The position numbers and the translations under genes are program-made. A stretch of 64,000 nt of DNA from Chaetoderma sp. LZ-2023a (lineage: Eukaryota; Mollusca; Caudofoveata; Chaetodermatida; Chaetodermatidae), in NCBI GenBank assembly GCA_034401795.1, contig CM067359.1, forward strand, positions 141,981,136-142,045,135, read 5' to 3'. Positions 12,790 to 21,713 of this stretch are shown in pieces (the stretch's first letter is position 1; every line of letters begins with the position of its first letter). A model generated the notes under the pieces. That model was not told the origin of the DNA and did not search any database. It saw nothing but the letters and a program-made list of their open reading frames with translations.

Positions 12790-13933
12790 CTTCCTATTCT
12801 ACATGTAGATCTATTAGATATAAAGTCTTCCTATTCTACATGTAGATCTATTAGATATAAAGTCTTCCTATTCTACATGTATATCTATTAGATATAAAGT
12901 CTTCCTATTCTACATGTATATCTATTAGATATAAAGTCTTCCTATTCTACATGTATATCTATTAGATATAAAGTCTTCCTATTCTACATGTATATCTATT
13001 AGATATAAAGTCTTCCTATTCTACATGTATATCTATTAGATATAAAGTCTTCCTATTCTACATGTAGATCTATTAGATATAAAGTCTTCCTATTCTACGT
13101 GTATATCTATTAGATATAAAGTCTTCCTATTCTACATGTATATCTATTAGATATAAAGTCTTCCTATTCTACATGTATATCTATTAGATATAAAGTCTTC
13201 CTATTCTACATGTATATCTATTAGATATAAAGTCTTCCTATTCTACATGTATATCTATTAGATATAAAGTCTTCCTATTCTACATGTATATCTATTAGAT
13301 ATAAAGTCTTCCTATTCTACATGTATATCTATTAGATATAAGGTCTTCCTATTCTACATGTATATCTATTAGATATAAAGTCTTCCTATTCTACATGTAT
13401 ATCTATTAGATATAAAGTCTTCCTATTCTACATGTATATCTATTAGATATAAAGTCTTCCTATTCTACATGTATATCTATTAGATATAAGGTCTTCCTAT
13501 TCTACATGTATATCTATTAGATATAAAGTCTTCCTATTCTACATGTATATCTATTAGATATAAGGTCTTCCTATTCTACATGTATATCTATTAGATATAA
13601 AGTCTTCCTATTCTACATGTATATCTATTAGATATAGTCTTCCTATTCTACATGTATATCTATTAGATATAAAGTCTTCCTATTCTACATGTATATCTAT
13701 TAGATATAAAGTCTTCCTATTCTACATGTAGATCTATTAGATATAAAGTCTTCCTATTCTACATGTATATCTATTAGATATAAAGTCTTCCTATTCTACA
13801 TGTATATTTATTAGATATAAAGTCTTCCTATTCTACATGTATATCTATTAGATATAAGGTCTTCCTATTCTACATGTATATCTATTAGATATAAAGTCTT
13901 CCTATTCTACATGTATATTTATTAGATATAAAG
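12790..13933. repeat. 37-bp minisatellite, about 31 copies
   Basis: The unit starts CTTCCTATTCTACATGTA and ends CTATTAGATATAAAGT. The copies are nearly identical. Variants are TAGATC versus TATATC after the ACATG core, AAAGT versus AAGGT at the end, and one copy near 13635 lacking three bases. CTACATGTAG is a perfect palindrome in the G-variant copies. No long reading frame spans the array. Confidence 0.97.
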
Positions 13934-14460
13934 AAAGATATTAACCTTAAACCCTTTAACCCTCATGTTGGCCAAAAACAATCTCTGCAGTGGTCTTGAG
14001 AAATGTCCATTTGTAGACCAAGAGAATATTTTTGAAAATTTACCACTGGAATGACTGGCTCAATCACCAAGCCAGTCATTCCAGTCATAAATTTCCAAAA
14101 ATAATCTCTGACAATTGGACATTTTGGTAATGAACATTTTGAATGAAAAAATTGAAATTTTATTGAACAAATTTAAGTGTTAATTATAATTTAAATACCA
14201 TTTTGCGAATGAGAATATTGTATTTTGGTCAACACTTAGGGCTGGCAAACTAACTTTTCGACAATAATCATTAGTTCACCTGTTTGAAAGGCTGAGTGAT
14301 CTTATATGCAATGTTGACTGCCCAGACAAAATTTGTGGTTGGAATTAGCTAGGATCTAATACGTGTAACTCAAAGCCTAATGAGAGTACTGTTTGACTGT
14401 TTACATTTATGTTACATAAATCTGTCTGTCTTAGACAGCATCAGTTTATACCAATGTTGT
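13934..14460. repeat. FB2 foldback repeat next to the minisatellite, then unassigned DNA
   Basis: The stem GGAATGACTGGCT…AGCCAGTCATTCC (about 14047-14083) sits inside longer inverted arms ('accaagagaatatttttgaaaattt' and 'aaatttccaaaaataatctct' sides). 'aaccctttaaccc' near 13960 mirrors 'aagggttaaac' just left of the array. From about 14140 to 14460 I see nothing identifiable. Confidence 0.6.
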
Positions 14461-15520
14461 TTATTAGCTCACCTGTCCAGAATGACCAAGCGAGCTTATG
14501 CCGTGGCGGCCGTCGGTCCGTCTGTCCGTCCATCAACTTTTGCTTTAAAATGTATCTCCTAAACCGCTTGGCAGATTTGAGTCAAATTTGGCTAGAAGGA
14601 TCATATCGAGGGAGGCTCTAGAACCCTTTTCAGATTTTTTATTTTTCAATTTTTGGGTAAAAAATCTTAGATTTTATACAAATTTACCGGTAAGTGTCAA
14701 AATTCATCTCCTTAGATTCTTGAAGGATTTCAGCCAAATTTGGTTTGAAGGATGCTATAGAGATAGGTGCTAGATGATCTATTCAGATTTTTGATTGGTA
14801 AATTTTTTGGGTGAAAATCTTAGATTTTGTAAAGAATTTACCGAAAAGTGTCAAAATGCATCTCCTTAGCTTCTTGACAGATTTCAACTAAATTTTCCTG
14901 GAAGTATCATACAGTGGTAGACTCTAGAACATCTGTTCAGATCTTTGATTGGGGTGTCCATCAACTTTTCATTTAAACGACTTCTCAAGAACCATTGGAC
15001 TGATTTCAAGTATATTTGGCAGGAAGCATCCTTAGAGCATAGAGATTCAAGTATGTTCAAATCAACCCGATCGGCCAATTTGGCTGGTGGCATCTTGGAT
15101 TTTGGCTGATCTTTAGAAATATCTTTAAACATCATGTCGATTTTGGCGTCAAAGGTCAAGGTCACTGAGGCCTAATTAATTATGTAATATTGCGTTTCTG
15201 GATGATAACTCAAGTTCTATTGAAGGGATCGTTACCAATCTGGTGTCGGAGCTTGTCTTTGGTGGTCTGAAGAACCCTATCGATTTTTGCGCCAAACGAT
15301 CAAAGGTTACGGTCACGGCGACCTAATTAATGATGTAATATTGCCTTTCCGGATGATGACTCGAGTTTGATTGAAGGGATCATTAGTAATCTTTGGTGGG
15401 AGTTTGTCCTTGGCGTTTCGAAGAACCCTATCGATTTGGGTGTCAAAGGTCAATGTCACGGTGACTAATCTTGGGTGGGAGGGTGTGCTTGACAGAAGGG
15501 GGGGGGGGGGGGCATACTTT
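14461..15520. repeat. Mollusc-type dispersed repeat with internal degenerate tandem units
   Basis: It begins 'gctcacctgtccagaatgac' with a GTCCGTCTGTCCGTCC block. About three units of roughly 150-170 bp follow ('ctcctta…ttcttga…gatttcaac/gccaaattt…gaaggat'). Then come two or more units containing 'tcaaaggtcaaggtcac' and 'gatgactcgagttngattgaagggatc'. It ends in a G16 run near 15500. Direct AGGTCA half-sites occur only as part of these units. Confidence 0.65.
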
Positions 15521-15559
15521 AGCAATCTCTGATTGTCGTTCTTGTTTCTATTATTTTAG

Positions 15560-15707
15560 GTGTATGTATGGTATTACTGCCAGAAGATGAAGACATCCAA
15601 AGAACCTAGATCAGTTGTCAAGAAATTGATCAGACTTGCCAAGTGTGCAGATTTGAACCTGAGGAGCCCCTGTATTATTGACCACCCAGAATTCGATCCT
15701 GTCTCAG
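15560..15707 (+). CDS. Candidate internal exon of an unidentified host gene
   Basis: The acceptor TTATTTTAG precedes 15560 and the donor TCAG|GTAGTC follows 15707. The 148-bp interval is open in one frame and reads like ordinary protein: start VYVWYYCQKMK, centre VVKKLIRLAKCADLNL, end IIDHPEFDPVS. Its composition is unlike the surrounding repeats and its third positions look unconstrained. I do not recognise the family and found no partner exon nearby. It lies on the plus strand, opposite to the USP5-like gene, so it would belong to a different gene. It could still be a chance ORF. Confidence 0.45.
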
Positions 15708-16920
15708 GTAGTCTTCACTCAGCCGAAAAGTTATGGACACTGCATATTACCAGTATTGTATTACCAGTATCGGTACCTGGCAATACACCAACATATTTTA
15801 GCCTGTTCCTTATTCTAAATGTAGTGCTGACATTGCTGGACGGAGATAATTCTGCTGGTTGAGTAGATGCCTAGTAACTTATAACAGGGATACCAAGATG
15901 TTTGAAAAACTGACATTTTTAGCAAAAAGAACCCGGATCTAGATCTGATGACATTATGGATCTGTGGATACATGCATCTCGGAAACTACTGGTAGGTCTG
16001 ATTTGGCTGAAATTTTAACACGGCAAAGGGTGTGATCATACACTAGAATTCCACAAGTTTGGGTATGATCCAGAAAAATCGGTGGAAATCTGGAAAATCT
16101 GAAAAATCTGAAAAAAATCTTGAACCTGCGGCTTCCTCGATTCTAGTGTTAACCTTTTAATGGTGAAAACCTGCCTAAAGCATTGAAAAATCGTCATTTT
16201 CATGCTAGGAGAACATTTTTGAAAATGTACCACTAGACTACCTGATTTTATAACCAAGCCAGCCATTTCAGCGAAGAATTTAAAAAATATATGTTCTTGC
16301 TTTGCAAAGTGTAATTGGATAGTTTATATGAGAAAATCAAACTTTTCTTGATAAAATTTGACTGTTAAATGGTTTATTGGCTTACGCACTGGTGTGCCAT
16401 AGAGTGATGTCCATTTGCCATGTTTGCAGGCCAGTGGAAGATTATTTTTGAATATATTATAACTGAATTTTCTGGGCAGATTATTGAGACAGTCAATCTA
16501 GCAGTAAATTTTCAAAAAACTCTTCCCTTTCATAAATTTTTCGCACAGACCATTTTAATCCAAGTGTCCAGTCCATCCATAGTATTTAGTAGTGACTCGA
16601 AACTATTATGCATGTAAGTTGGCCTCGGGTATGGAACTCGATTCAACATCATCAATACCATCGGCTCCTGGCAGCTCTTGGCCAGTTATAGTCACAAAAA
16701 TCCAACGCCATTTGTGTCTAGCATTATATTTTAGATAGTGTCATTTTGCATAATGTGCGTTCATTTAGATGCATCCACATAGTCCTCTTCAGATTCCTAT
16801 TCATGTACAGTATTCATATTGCGGTTATCGTCACCCAGTGAACTCTTCAAGCCACACAAAATTATCTGACTCCATCAAAGACATCAGTGCAATGTTACTG
16901 CATTCAGGTCATATATTATT
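15708..16920. other. Non-coding stretch with one FB2 fragment
   Basis: Around 16140-16330, 'gtaccactagactacctgattttataaccaagccagccatttcag' matches the FB2 foldback layout. A 'tctggaaaatctgaaaaatctgaaaaaaatct' slippage tract lies at about 16085-16125. I see nothing else identifiable. Confidence 0.5.
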
Positions 16921-16928
16921 GGTTTATT

Positions 16929-17720
16929 AGGGCCCCGGTGCGGAAGGCCTATAGTAATCACCGTGTCTGTCTGTCCGCCTGTCCGTCCACAATATCTCGT
17001 AAACAGCATATCATACAGAACCGCTTCAGATATTTTAATGAAACTCGGTGTATGCCTCAGTTATGATACGCACTGTATTATACAGATGTGCATTTTGAAG
17101 AATTCACCTTTATAGGTCCAATATTTTGGGTGACTGGGCTTTTTATTGCAAAAAACTTGATTTTTTGTCATTTTCCTCGTAAACACCATATCGTACAGAA
17201 TGGCCTAAAATAATTTAATGAAACATGGCAGGTGGCTTCTTTATGATGGCTAGATCTGGCTTTTGAAGGATTCACCTTTATAGGTTCAATATTTTGGGTG
17301 AAAATGGGCTTATTAATTAATGCAAAAATATGATTTTTTTTACAATTTCCTCATAAAGAGGATATAATATAGAACCGCTTCAGATATTTTAATGAAACTT
17401 GGTGTACGCCTCAGTTATGATACACAAATGTGCCTTTTGAAGAAGTCACCGCTATAGGTCCAATATTTTGGGTGAAATGGGATTTTTAATGCAAAAACCC
17501 ATGATTTTTGTCAATATTGTCGTAAACGGTATATCATCCGGAATCGCTTAAATTAATTTAATGAAACTTAGCAGGCACATGTAGCTTCATTATGATGTCT
17601 AGATGTGCCTTTTAGAGGATTCACCTTTATACATGTTGTAGGTCCTGGATTTTGTGTGAAAATGGACATCTTAATGCAAAAAAACTTTTTTGGTCAATTT
17701 CCTTGATTTTTTAAATTTCT
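16929..17720. repeat. Degenerate tandem array, about four units of 170-180 bp
   Basis: It opens with 'gggccccggtgcggaaggcc' and a GTCTGTCTGTCC block. The units repeat 'cgtaaac…catatc…acagaaccgcttcagat', then 'tttaatgaaac', 'ttcacctttataggtccaat' and 'attttgggtgaaaatgggc'. It ends about 50 bp left of copy C. This is a dispersed-repeat type familiar from invertebrate genomes. Confidence 0.65.
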
Positions 17721-18056
17721 TTTATTTTTATTTTTTGCTTTTTATTTTTAATAATATTAAGGCTATGAAATAAACAAAATCTAGGATTTCTTTTTTCACG
17801 AGAGAGTTGATACTTACCTCCCTAATACTTTTGATATTGCTAAATATTGGCTTTCACTCAATAAACACTCAGATTTAAAACAGTTAGGTGCCCCTACTGG
17901 GCAGGGAGTTAGAGCGTAGTCTGGCGGATGCCAGCCCCACCACCGCGCATGCGCAGACTAGCACTTCCTCTGACTAGATTATTGGCTGACACACATGCAA
18001 CTATTAAGAGCCTGAAGACCGAGCCTCTGTGGGGTGGAGAGGCCGGGTCCGTATCT

Positions 18057-18155
18057 AGGGAGGTAAGTATCAACTCTCTCGTGAAAAAAGAAATCCTAGA
18101 TTTCGTTTATTTCACTTCAAGAGTATACTTACCTACCTAATACTTTTGATATTGC
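18057..18155. repeat. Internal complementary region (ICR), copy C
   Basis: The complements of the left end (18057-18109) and right end (18110-18155) abut at CGTTTA|TTTCAC. CACTTC matches this copy's GAAGTG right end. The ICR keeps CG where the left end has mutated to CA, and has one private change (ACCTACC for ACCTCCC). Confidence 0.92.
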
Positions 18156-18687
18156 CAGAATTCGAAAGTGAATCTGGCGGGAGGGAGGCGAGGTCAAAAG
18201 ACCAGCTCATTCCTATACGCTTTTCTGCGTTTAAGGCACTTAAACTTCTGAAACTGTAAGAAAAAACAGTCAGGATTTGACTAACCATCGGATAACACCA
18301 CCGATGTATGAGAGATGACCGAATGTCATATGCGCTCCCCCCCCTCCTTCCTGGGAGGAAGAGTCGACTGACCTCCATGTCCTATACGCTCTCTACGTAC
18401 AAGTGCCATGTACTACAGGACAGAGACGAAAAAGCTCCATTTTTGTAACTCTCAACAATGAACCACACAAATACACAAACCATCACCATATTAATAACGG
18501 GTAATCGTGACAATACAATCAACAACGGACAACACATGAACAAGACTGACCTTGTTGAAAACGGCTGCTGACATCATCTTCCCACTGGTAAAGACTGATG
18601 CAGGCCCAAAAAAGTGGGTGTTTCCATAAATTAATTGTGAAATATATAAGTAATGAGGAAAAACCTCCTCAAAAAATATAAACCGAG

Positions 18688-21657
18688 TTATTTTTTCAAA
18701 ACCGACAAGGCGAGAGGATTAGAGGTGTCACGGAGATAATGGTCTGTAAAACTTGACTCACAGTGCCACTGAGCCACCGACATAATATCATCCACAGGGA
18801 CCCCATTAAATAGGGCCGTGGATGTCACTACGCCGCGGACACTGTGAGCCTTGGCCACGTCAACCTGCTTCCCGGTGGCGGATTTATGGCAAAACTGAAT
18901 GCATTCCACAATCCACCTGGAAATGGTGTCCTTAGAAGCCCTGCCATGAGGTTCAATATATGACAACCATAACGCTGACTGGTCGGTGCGCCACTCCGCC
19001 GTACGTTGTTTGTACCGGCGCAGCGCCCGGACGGGACACCATGCTTTAGAATTAGGATCATATCTAGTTAAAGCAGGCAAAATAATAGGTTGACCTGGAT
19101 ATTTCAACGACTGATTTTTAGCCAAGAAATTAATCCTAGGTAGCAGCTTAAGGCCTTCCCCTGAAACCACAAAACGGTCATCCTCGGCTGATAAGGCATG
19201 AATTTCACTCCTACGCCTAGCCGAGGCCGCAGCAATTAAAAACACAGTCTTCAGTGTTAATAGTTTCATAGAAATGGAACTAAGTGGTTCAAAAGGCTTA
19301 TCACCTAGTACTTGAAGCACTAGCGATAAACTCCAAGACGGAATCACAGGTGGATTCCTTGGTCTTAGATTGCCCATGCCTTTAATTAATACATTTAATG
19401 TATTTACTTCATCACTTCCCCTCTTAGCCAAGCAAGGAATAACAGACATTAATGCTGACTTATAACCAGCAATAGAGTTAGGCTTGAGGCTATAGGCATC
19501 ATAGAGGTGACAGAGGAAATCAGCTACTACTTGAATAGATGAATCCATTGGATCAATACATCTTTTTGAGCACCATTCTGCAAATCTGTTGATTTTATAA
19601 TTATATGCTCTGGAGGTTGACCCCCTCCTGGCTTTGGCCATAAACATGGCTGCTTGCTCAGAAAAGCCCTCCTTAATTCTAGATTCCTTGACAACATCCA
19701 CGCAGTCAATCTGAACATTGACGGATTGTTGTGAAGGGCCTTGCCCTGGAAGATAATATCGTCCATCAGAGGCAGAGGAACCGGATTGCAGACCAGAAGG
19801 TCCAGCAGATCCGTATACCATGATCGGCTTGGCCAATCCGGGGCGATCAGAAGCACTTGGCATTCCTCTTGTCTGATTTTCTGAAGAATTTTTGGAATCA
19901 GGATTGCTGGAGGGAATGCGTATGCATACATTCTCCCCCAGCTGATAGCTAACGCATCTGTTGCGAAAGCGCTTGGATCCGGAATCGGAGAGACGTACGT
20001 CGTCATCTTCGCATTCTTCTTCGTTGCGAACAAATCGATGTTGGGTTTCCCCCAATGGTCGAACAGACGATCCGCCACACATTGATTTAGTTGCCATTCC
20101 GTGGGTAAAACACTCATCCTTCGGCTCAATGAGTCTGCTAGCAGGTTTAACCTTCCCGGAATATGAACTGCTTTCAAGGTAATCTGGTGATCCAGACACC
20201 AACAAAGCAGTTTCCATGTCATCATACAGAGACTGGGCGACTTCGTTCCGCCCTGGCGGTTTATGTAAGTCACAACTGTTGAGTTGTCTGAACGAATAAG
20301 AACAATCTTGCCCTGAACTTTCTGTAAGAAATGTTCCAGGCCCAGGACTACTGCTCTTAGCTCCAGTAGATTTATATGTTCCTTTGACTGTTCCAGATTC
20401 CAAAGCCCTGATATCGTGTACTCTTCCAGGCAAGCTCCCCAGCCCTCCATCGATGCATCTGTATACACAGTCACCTGAGGGTGGGGAGGGGTTAGCAAAA
20501 CCCCCGGCAAGAGATTCTTTGTATTCAACCACCATTGCAGGTGGTGAATGAGAGGCGCCAACACTGACACATTCGAGTCCAGCGAACCTGTACTCTGGGT
20601 CCATTGTGTCATGAGAAATAACTGGATCGGCCGCCTGCGTAAGGCGGCCTGAGGAATGACTGGTTCCAATGAAACCATCAACCCCAGCATTCTCAAGTAA
20701 ACCCGTGCCAGGACATGACGACTGTCGCACACTGACTGAATTAACGAGATGAGTTTCTGAACTCTCTCCTGAGTAGGATAAACATATCCTGTCTCTAGAT
20801 CGAAGAACATCCCCAGGTAAACAAACTTCTGGGATGGAGTCAGCTCTGATTTTGGGAAATTGATCATCCAGCCTAAGTCTGTGAGAGTTTTCAAAACAAT
20901 CTCCAGATTGGCCGACAAACTTTCCCGGGTGTGCGCTTTCAACAGCCAGTCGTCTATGTACGTGTGGACTGCTATGCTTCTCCTGCGGAGGTATGCTGTG
21001 ATCGCAAGAACCACACGGGTGAAAACCCGAGGAGCCGTGGAAATTCCGAAGGGTAACACCCTGAATTCCCACTGTCTGCCCTGGAATGCAAATCTCAGGA
21101 AGCGACAGAAACTCCCGTGGATGGGGATGTGGAAATAAGCGTCCTTCAAATCTATCGACGCCATCCACATCCCCCTCTCCAACCCCGCCAACACCGAGCG
21201 CACCGTTTCCATCTTGAAACTGGGCGTCTCGATGAACTTGTTCAATGGCTTGAGGTTGAGAATCGGTCTCCACCCTCCGGTGCGTTTTGTTACTAAGAAC
21301 AGGGTTGAATAGAAGCCCGGACACCTTTGTGCCGGCTGAATAGCTCCTTTTTGAACGAGGGAATTTATCTCCTCCTCGATACACAACCTTTGCTCTGGCT
21401 CTCTCGGAATGGGAGTCCAGACTGGCACTAGAGACAGTCGCGACGGCGGGCCTGTCATCCACTCTGGATGATACCCGACGGAAAGCCATCGCAAGACTAA
21501 ACGGTCCTGAGTTAACCGTTCCCACTCTTGCATGTGGTCGGCTAGCCGGCCTCCCACCGGTCCACCTAGGGACCGCGGTGGACACAAGGCATGCAAGAGC
21601 GGCACTGTCTCCGTTGCCATACACACCGGAGTGGTTCTTACCGCGGTAAGCGTCCTG
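18688..21657 (-). CDS. DIRS tyrosine recombinase, copy C
   Basis: This frame is open for almost 3 kb. Only the last part, about 360 residues, looks like a real protein domain: an N-terminal DNA-binding segment around FSEQAAMFMAKARRGS and a catalytic domain. Counted in a 978-residue ORF from 21624, the Arg cluster is at 803-805 (ASARRRSEIH), HSVR at 927-930, WH at 953-954 and the nucleophile Tyr at 963 (HYLRD). The upstream 600 residues are the alternate-frame reading of RT/RNase H. The true start codon is unknown. YR is expected to integrate the circular cDNA without target-site duplication. Confidence 0.9.
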   Translation of the reverse strand, partial: QDAYRGKNHSGVYGNGDSAALACLVSTAVPRWTGGRPASRPHARVGTVNSGPFSLAMAFRRVSSRVDDRPAVATVSSASLDSHSERARAKVVYRGGDKFPRSKRSYSAGTKVSGLLFNPVLSNKTHRRVETDSQPQAIEQVHRDAQFQDGNGALGVGGVGEGDVDGVDRFEGRLFPHPHPREFLSLPEICIPGQTVGIQGVTLRNFHGSSGFHPCGSCDHSIPPQEKHSSPHVHRRLAVESAHPGKFVGQSGDCFENSHRLRLDDQFPKIRADSIPEVCLPGDVLRSRDRICLSYSGESSETHLVNSVSVRQSSCPGTGLLENAGVDGFIGTSHSSGRLTQAADPVISHDTMDPEYRFAGLECVSVGASHSPPAMVVEYKESLAGGFANPSPPSGDCVYRCIDGGLGSLPGRVHDIRALESGTVKGTYKSTGAKSSSPGPGTFLTESSGQDCSYSFRQLNSCDLHKPPGRNEVAQSLYDDMETALLVSGSPDYLESSSYSGKVKPASRLIEPKDECFTHGMATKSMCGGSSVRPLGETQHRFVRNEEECEDDDVRLSDSGSKRFRNRCVSYQLGENVCIRIPSSNPDSKNSSENQTRGMPSASDRPGLAKPIMVYGSAGPSGLQSGSSASDGRYYLPGQGPSQQSVNVQIDCVDVVKESRIKEGFSEQAAMFMAKARRGSTSRAYNYKINRFAEWCSKRCIDPMDSSIQVVADFLCHLYDAYSLKPNSIAGYKSALMSVIPCLAKRGSDEVNTLNVLIKGMGNLRPRNPPVIPSWSLSLVLQVLGDKPFEPLSSISMKLLTLKTVFLIAAASARRRSEIHALSAEDDRFVVSGEGLKLLPRINFLAKNQSLKYPGQPIILPALTRYDPNSKAWCPVRALRRYKQRTAEWRTDQSALWLSYIEPHGRASKDTISRWIVECIQFCHKSATGKQVDVAKAHSVRGVVTSTALFNGVPVDDIMSVAQWHCESSFTDHYLRDTSNPLALSVLKK

Positions 21658-21713
21658 TCAGGACCGATAACCACGCCCAGATCCTCGCGCGCCCCGCCCC
21701 GCCCCGCGCGCAC
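19527..21713 (-). CDS. DIRS RT/RNase H/Dam-like methyltransferase polyprotein, copy C
   Basis: The visible ORF has 728 residues. RT: GGWRPILNLKPLN at about 146-158, motif A SIDLKDAYF near 186-194, the YIDD catalytic motif at 252-255. RNase H: TDAS at 418-421, the Glu of LLELRAV at 451, the Asp of RSDNST at 476, the Asp of LADSLSR near 527. Dam-like domain: DLFAT at 560-564, YAFPP at 598-602 in the place of the amino-MTase (D/N/S)PP(Y/F) motif, LLIAP at 621-625. The frame lies +1 to the ancestral gag frame and ends inside the YR N-terminus. The C7 run (C6 in B, D and E) cuts off about 65 residues of upstream frame present in D. Confidence 0.93.
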   Translation of the reverse strand: MRAGRGGAREDLGVVIGPDRTLTAVRTTPVCMATETVPLLHALCPPRSLGGPVGGRLADHMQEWERLTQDRLVLRWLSVGYHPEWMTGPPSRLSLVPVWTPIPREPEQRLCIEEEINSLVQKGAIQPAQRCPGFYSTLFLVTKRTGGWRPILNLKPLNKFIETPSFKMETVRSVLAGLERGMWMASIDLKDAYFHIPIHGSFCRFLRFAFQGRQWEFRVLPFGISTAPRVFTRVVLAITAYLRRRSIAVHTYIDDWLLKAHTRESLSANLEIVLKTLTDLGWMINFPKSELTPSQKFVYLGMFFDLETGYVYPTQERVQKLISLIQSVCDSRHVLARVYLRMLGLMVSLEPVIPQAALRRRPIQLFLMTQWTQSTGSLDSNVSVLAPLIHHLQWWLNTKNLLPGVLLTPPHPQVTVYTDASMEGWGACLEEYTISGLWNLEQSKEHINLLELRAVVLGLEHFLQKVQGKIVLIRSDNSTVVTYINRQGGTKSPSLCMMTWKLLCWCLDHQITLKAVHIPGRLNLLADSLSRRMSVLPTEWQLNQCVADRLFDHWGKPNIDLFATKKNAKMTTYVSPIPDPSAFATDALAISWGRMYAYAFPPAILIPKILQKIRQEECQVLLIAPDWPSRSWYTDLLDLLVCNPVPLPLMDDIIFQGKALHNNPSMFRLTAWMLSRNLELRRAFLSKQPCLWPKPGGGQPPEHIIIKSTDLQNGAQKDVLIQWIHLFK

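Noticed and set aside
12790-13933. Minisatellite as a CRISPR array
   Set aside because: Units are contiguous and near-identical with no unique spacers, and the genome is eukaryotic.
15100-15480. AGGTCA direct repeats as nuclear-receptor sites
   Set aside because: They occur as part of a degenerate dispersed repeat unit, so spacing and sequence follow the repeat and not a regulatory design.
18688-21600. A 978-residue protein as one functional product
   Set aside because: Only the last part (about 360 residues) has YR features. The first 600 residues are the RT/RNase H DNA read in another frame and have no recognisable domain. The long openness is treated as a layout observation and not as a new protein.
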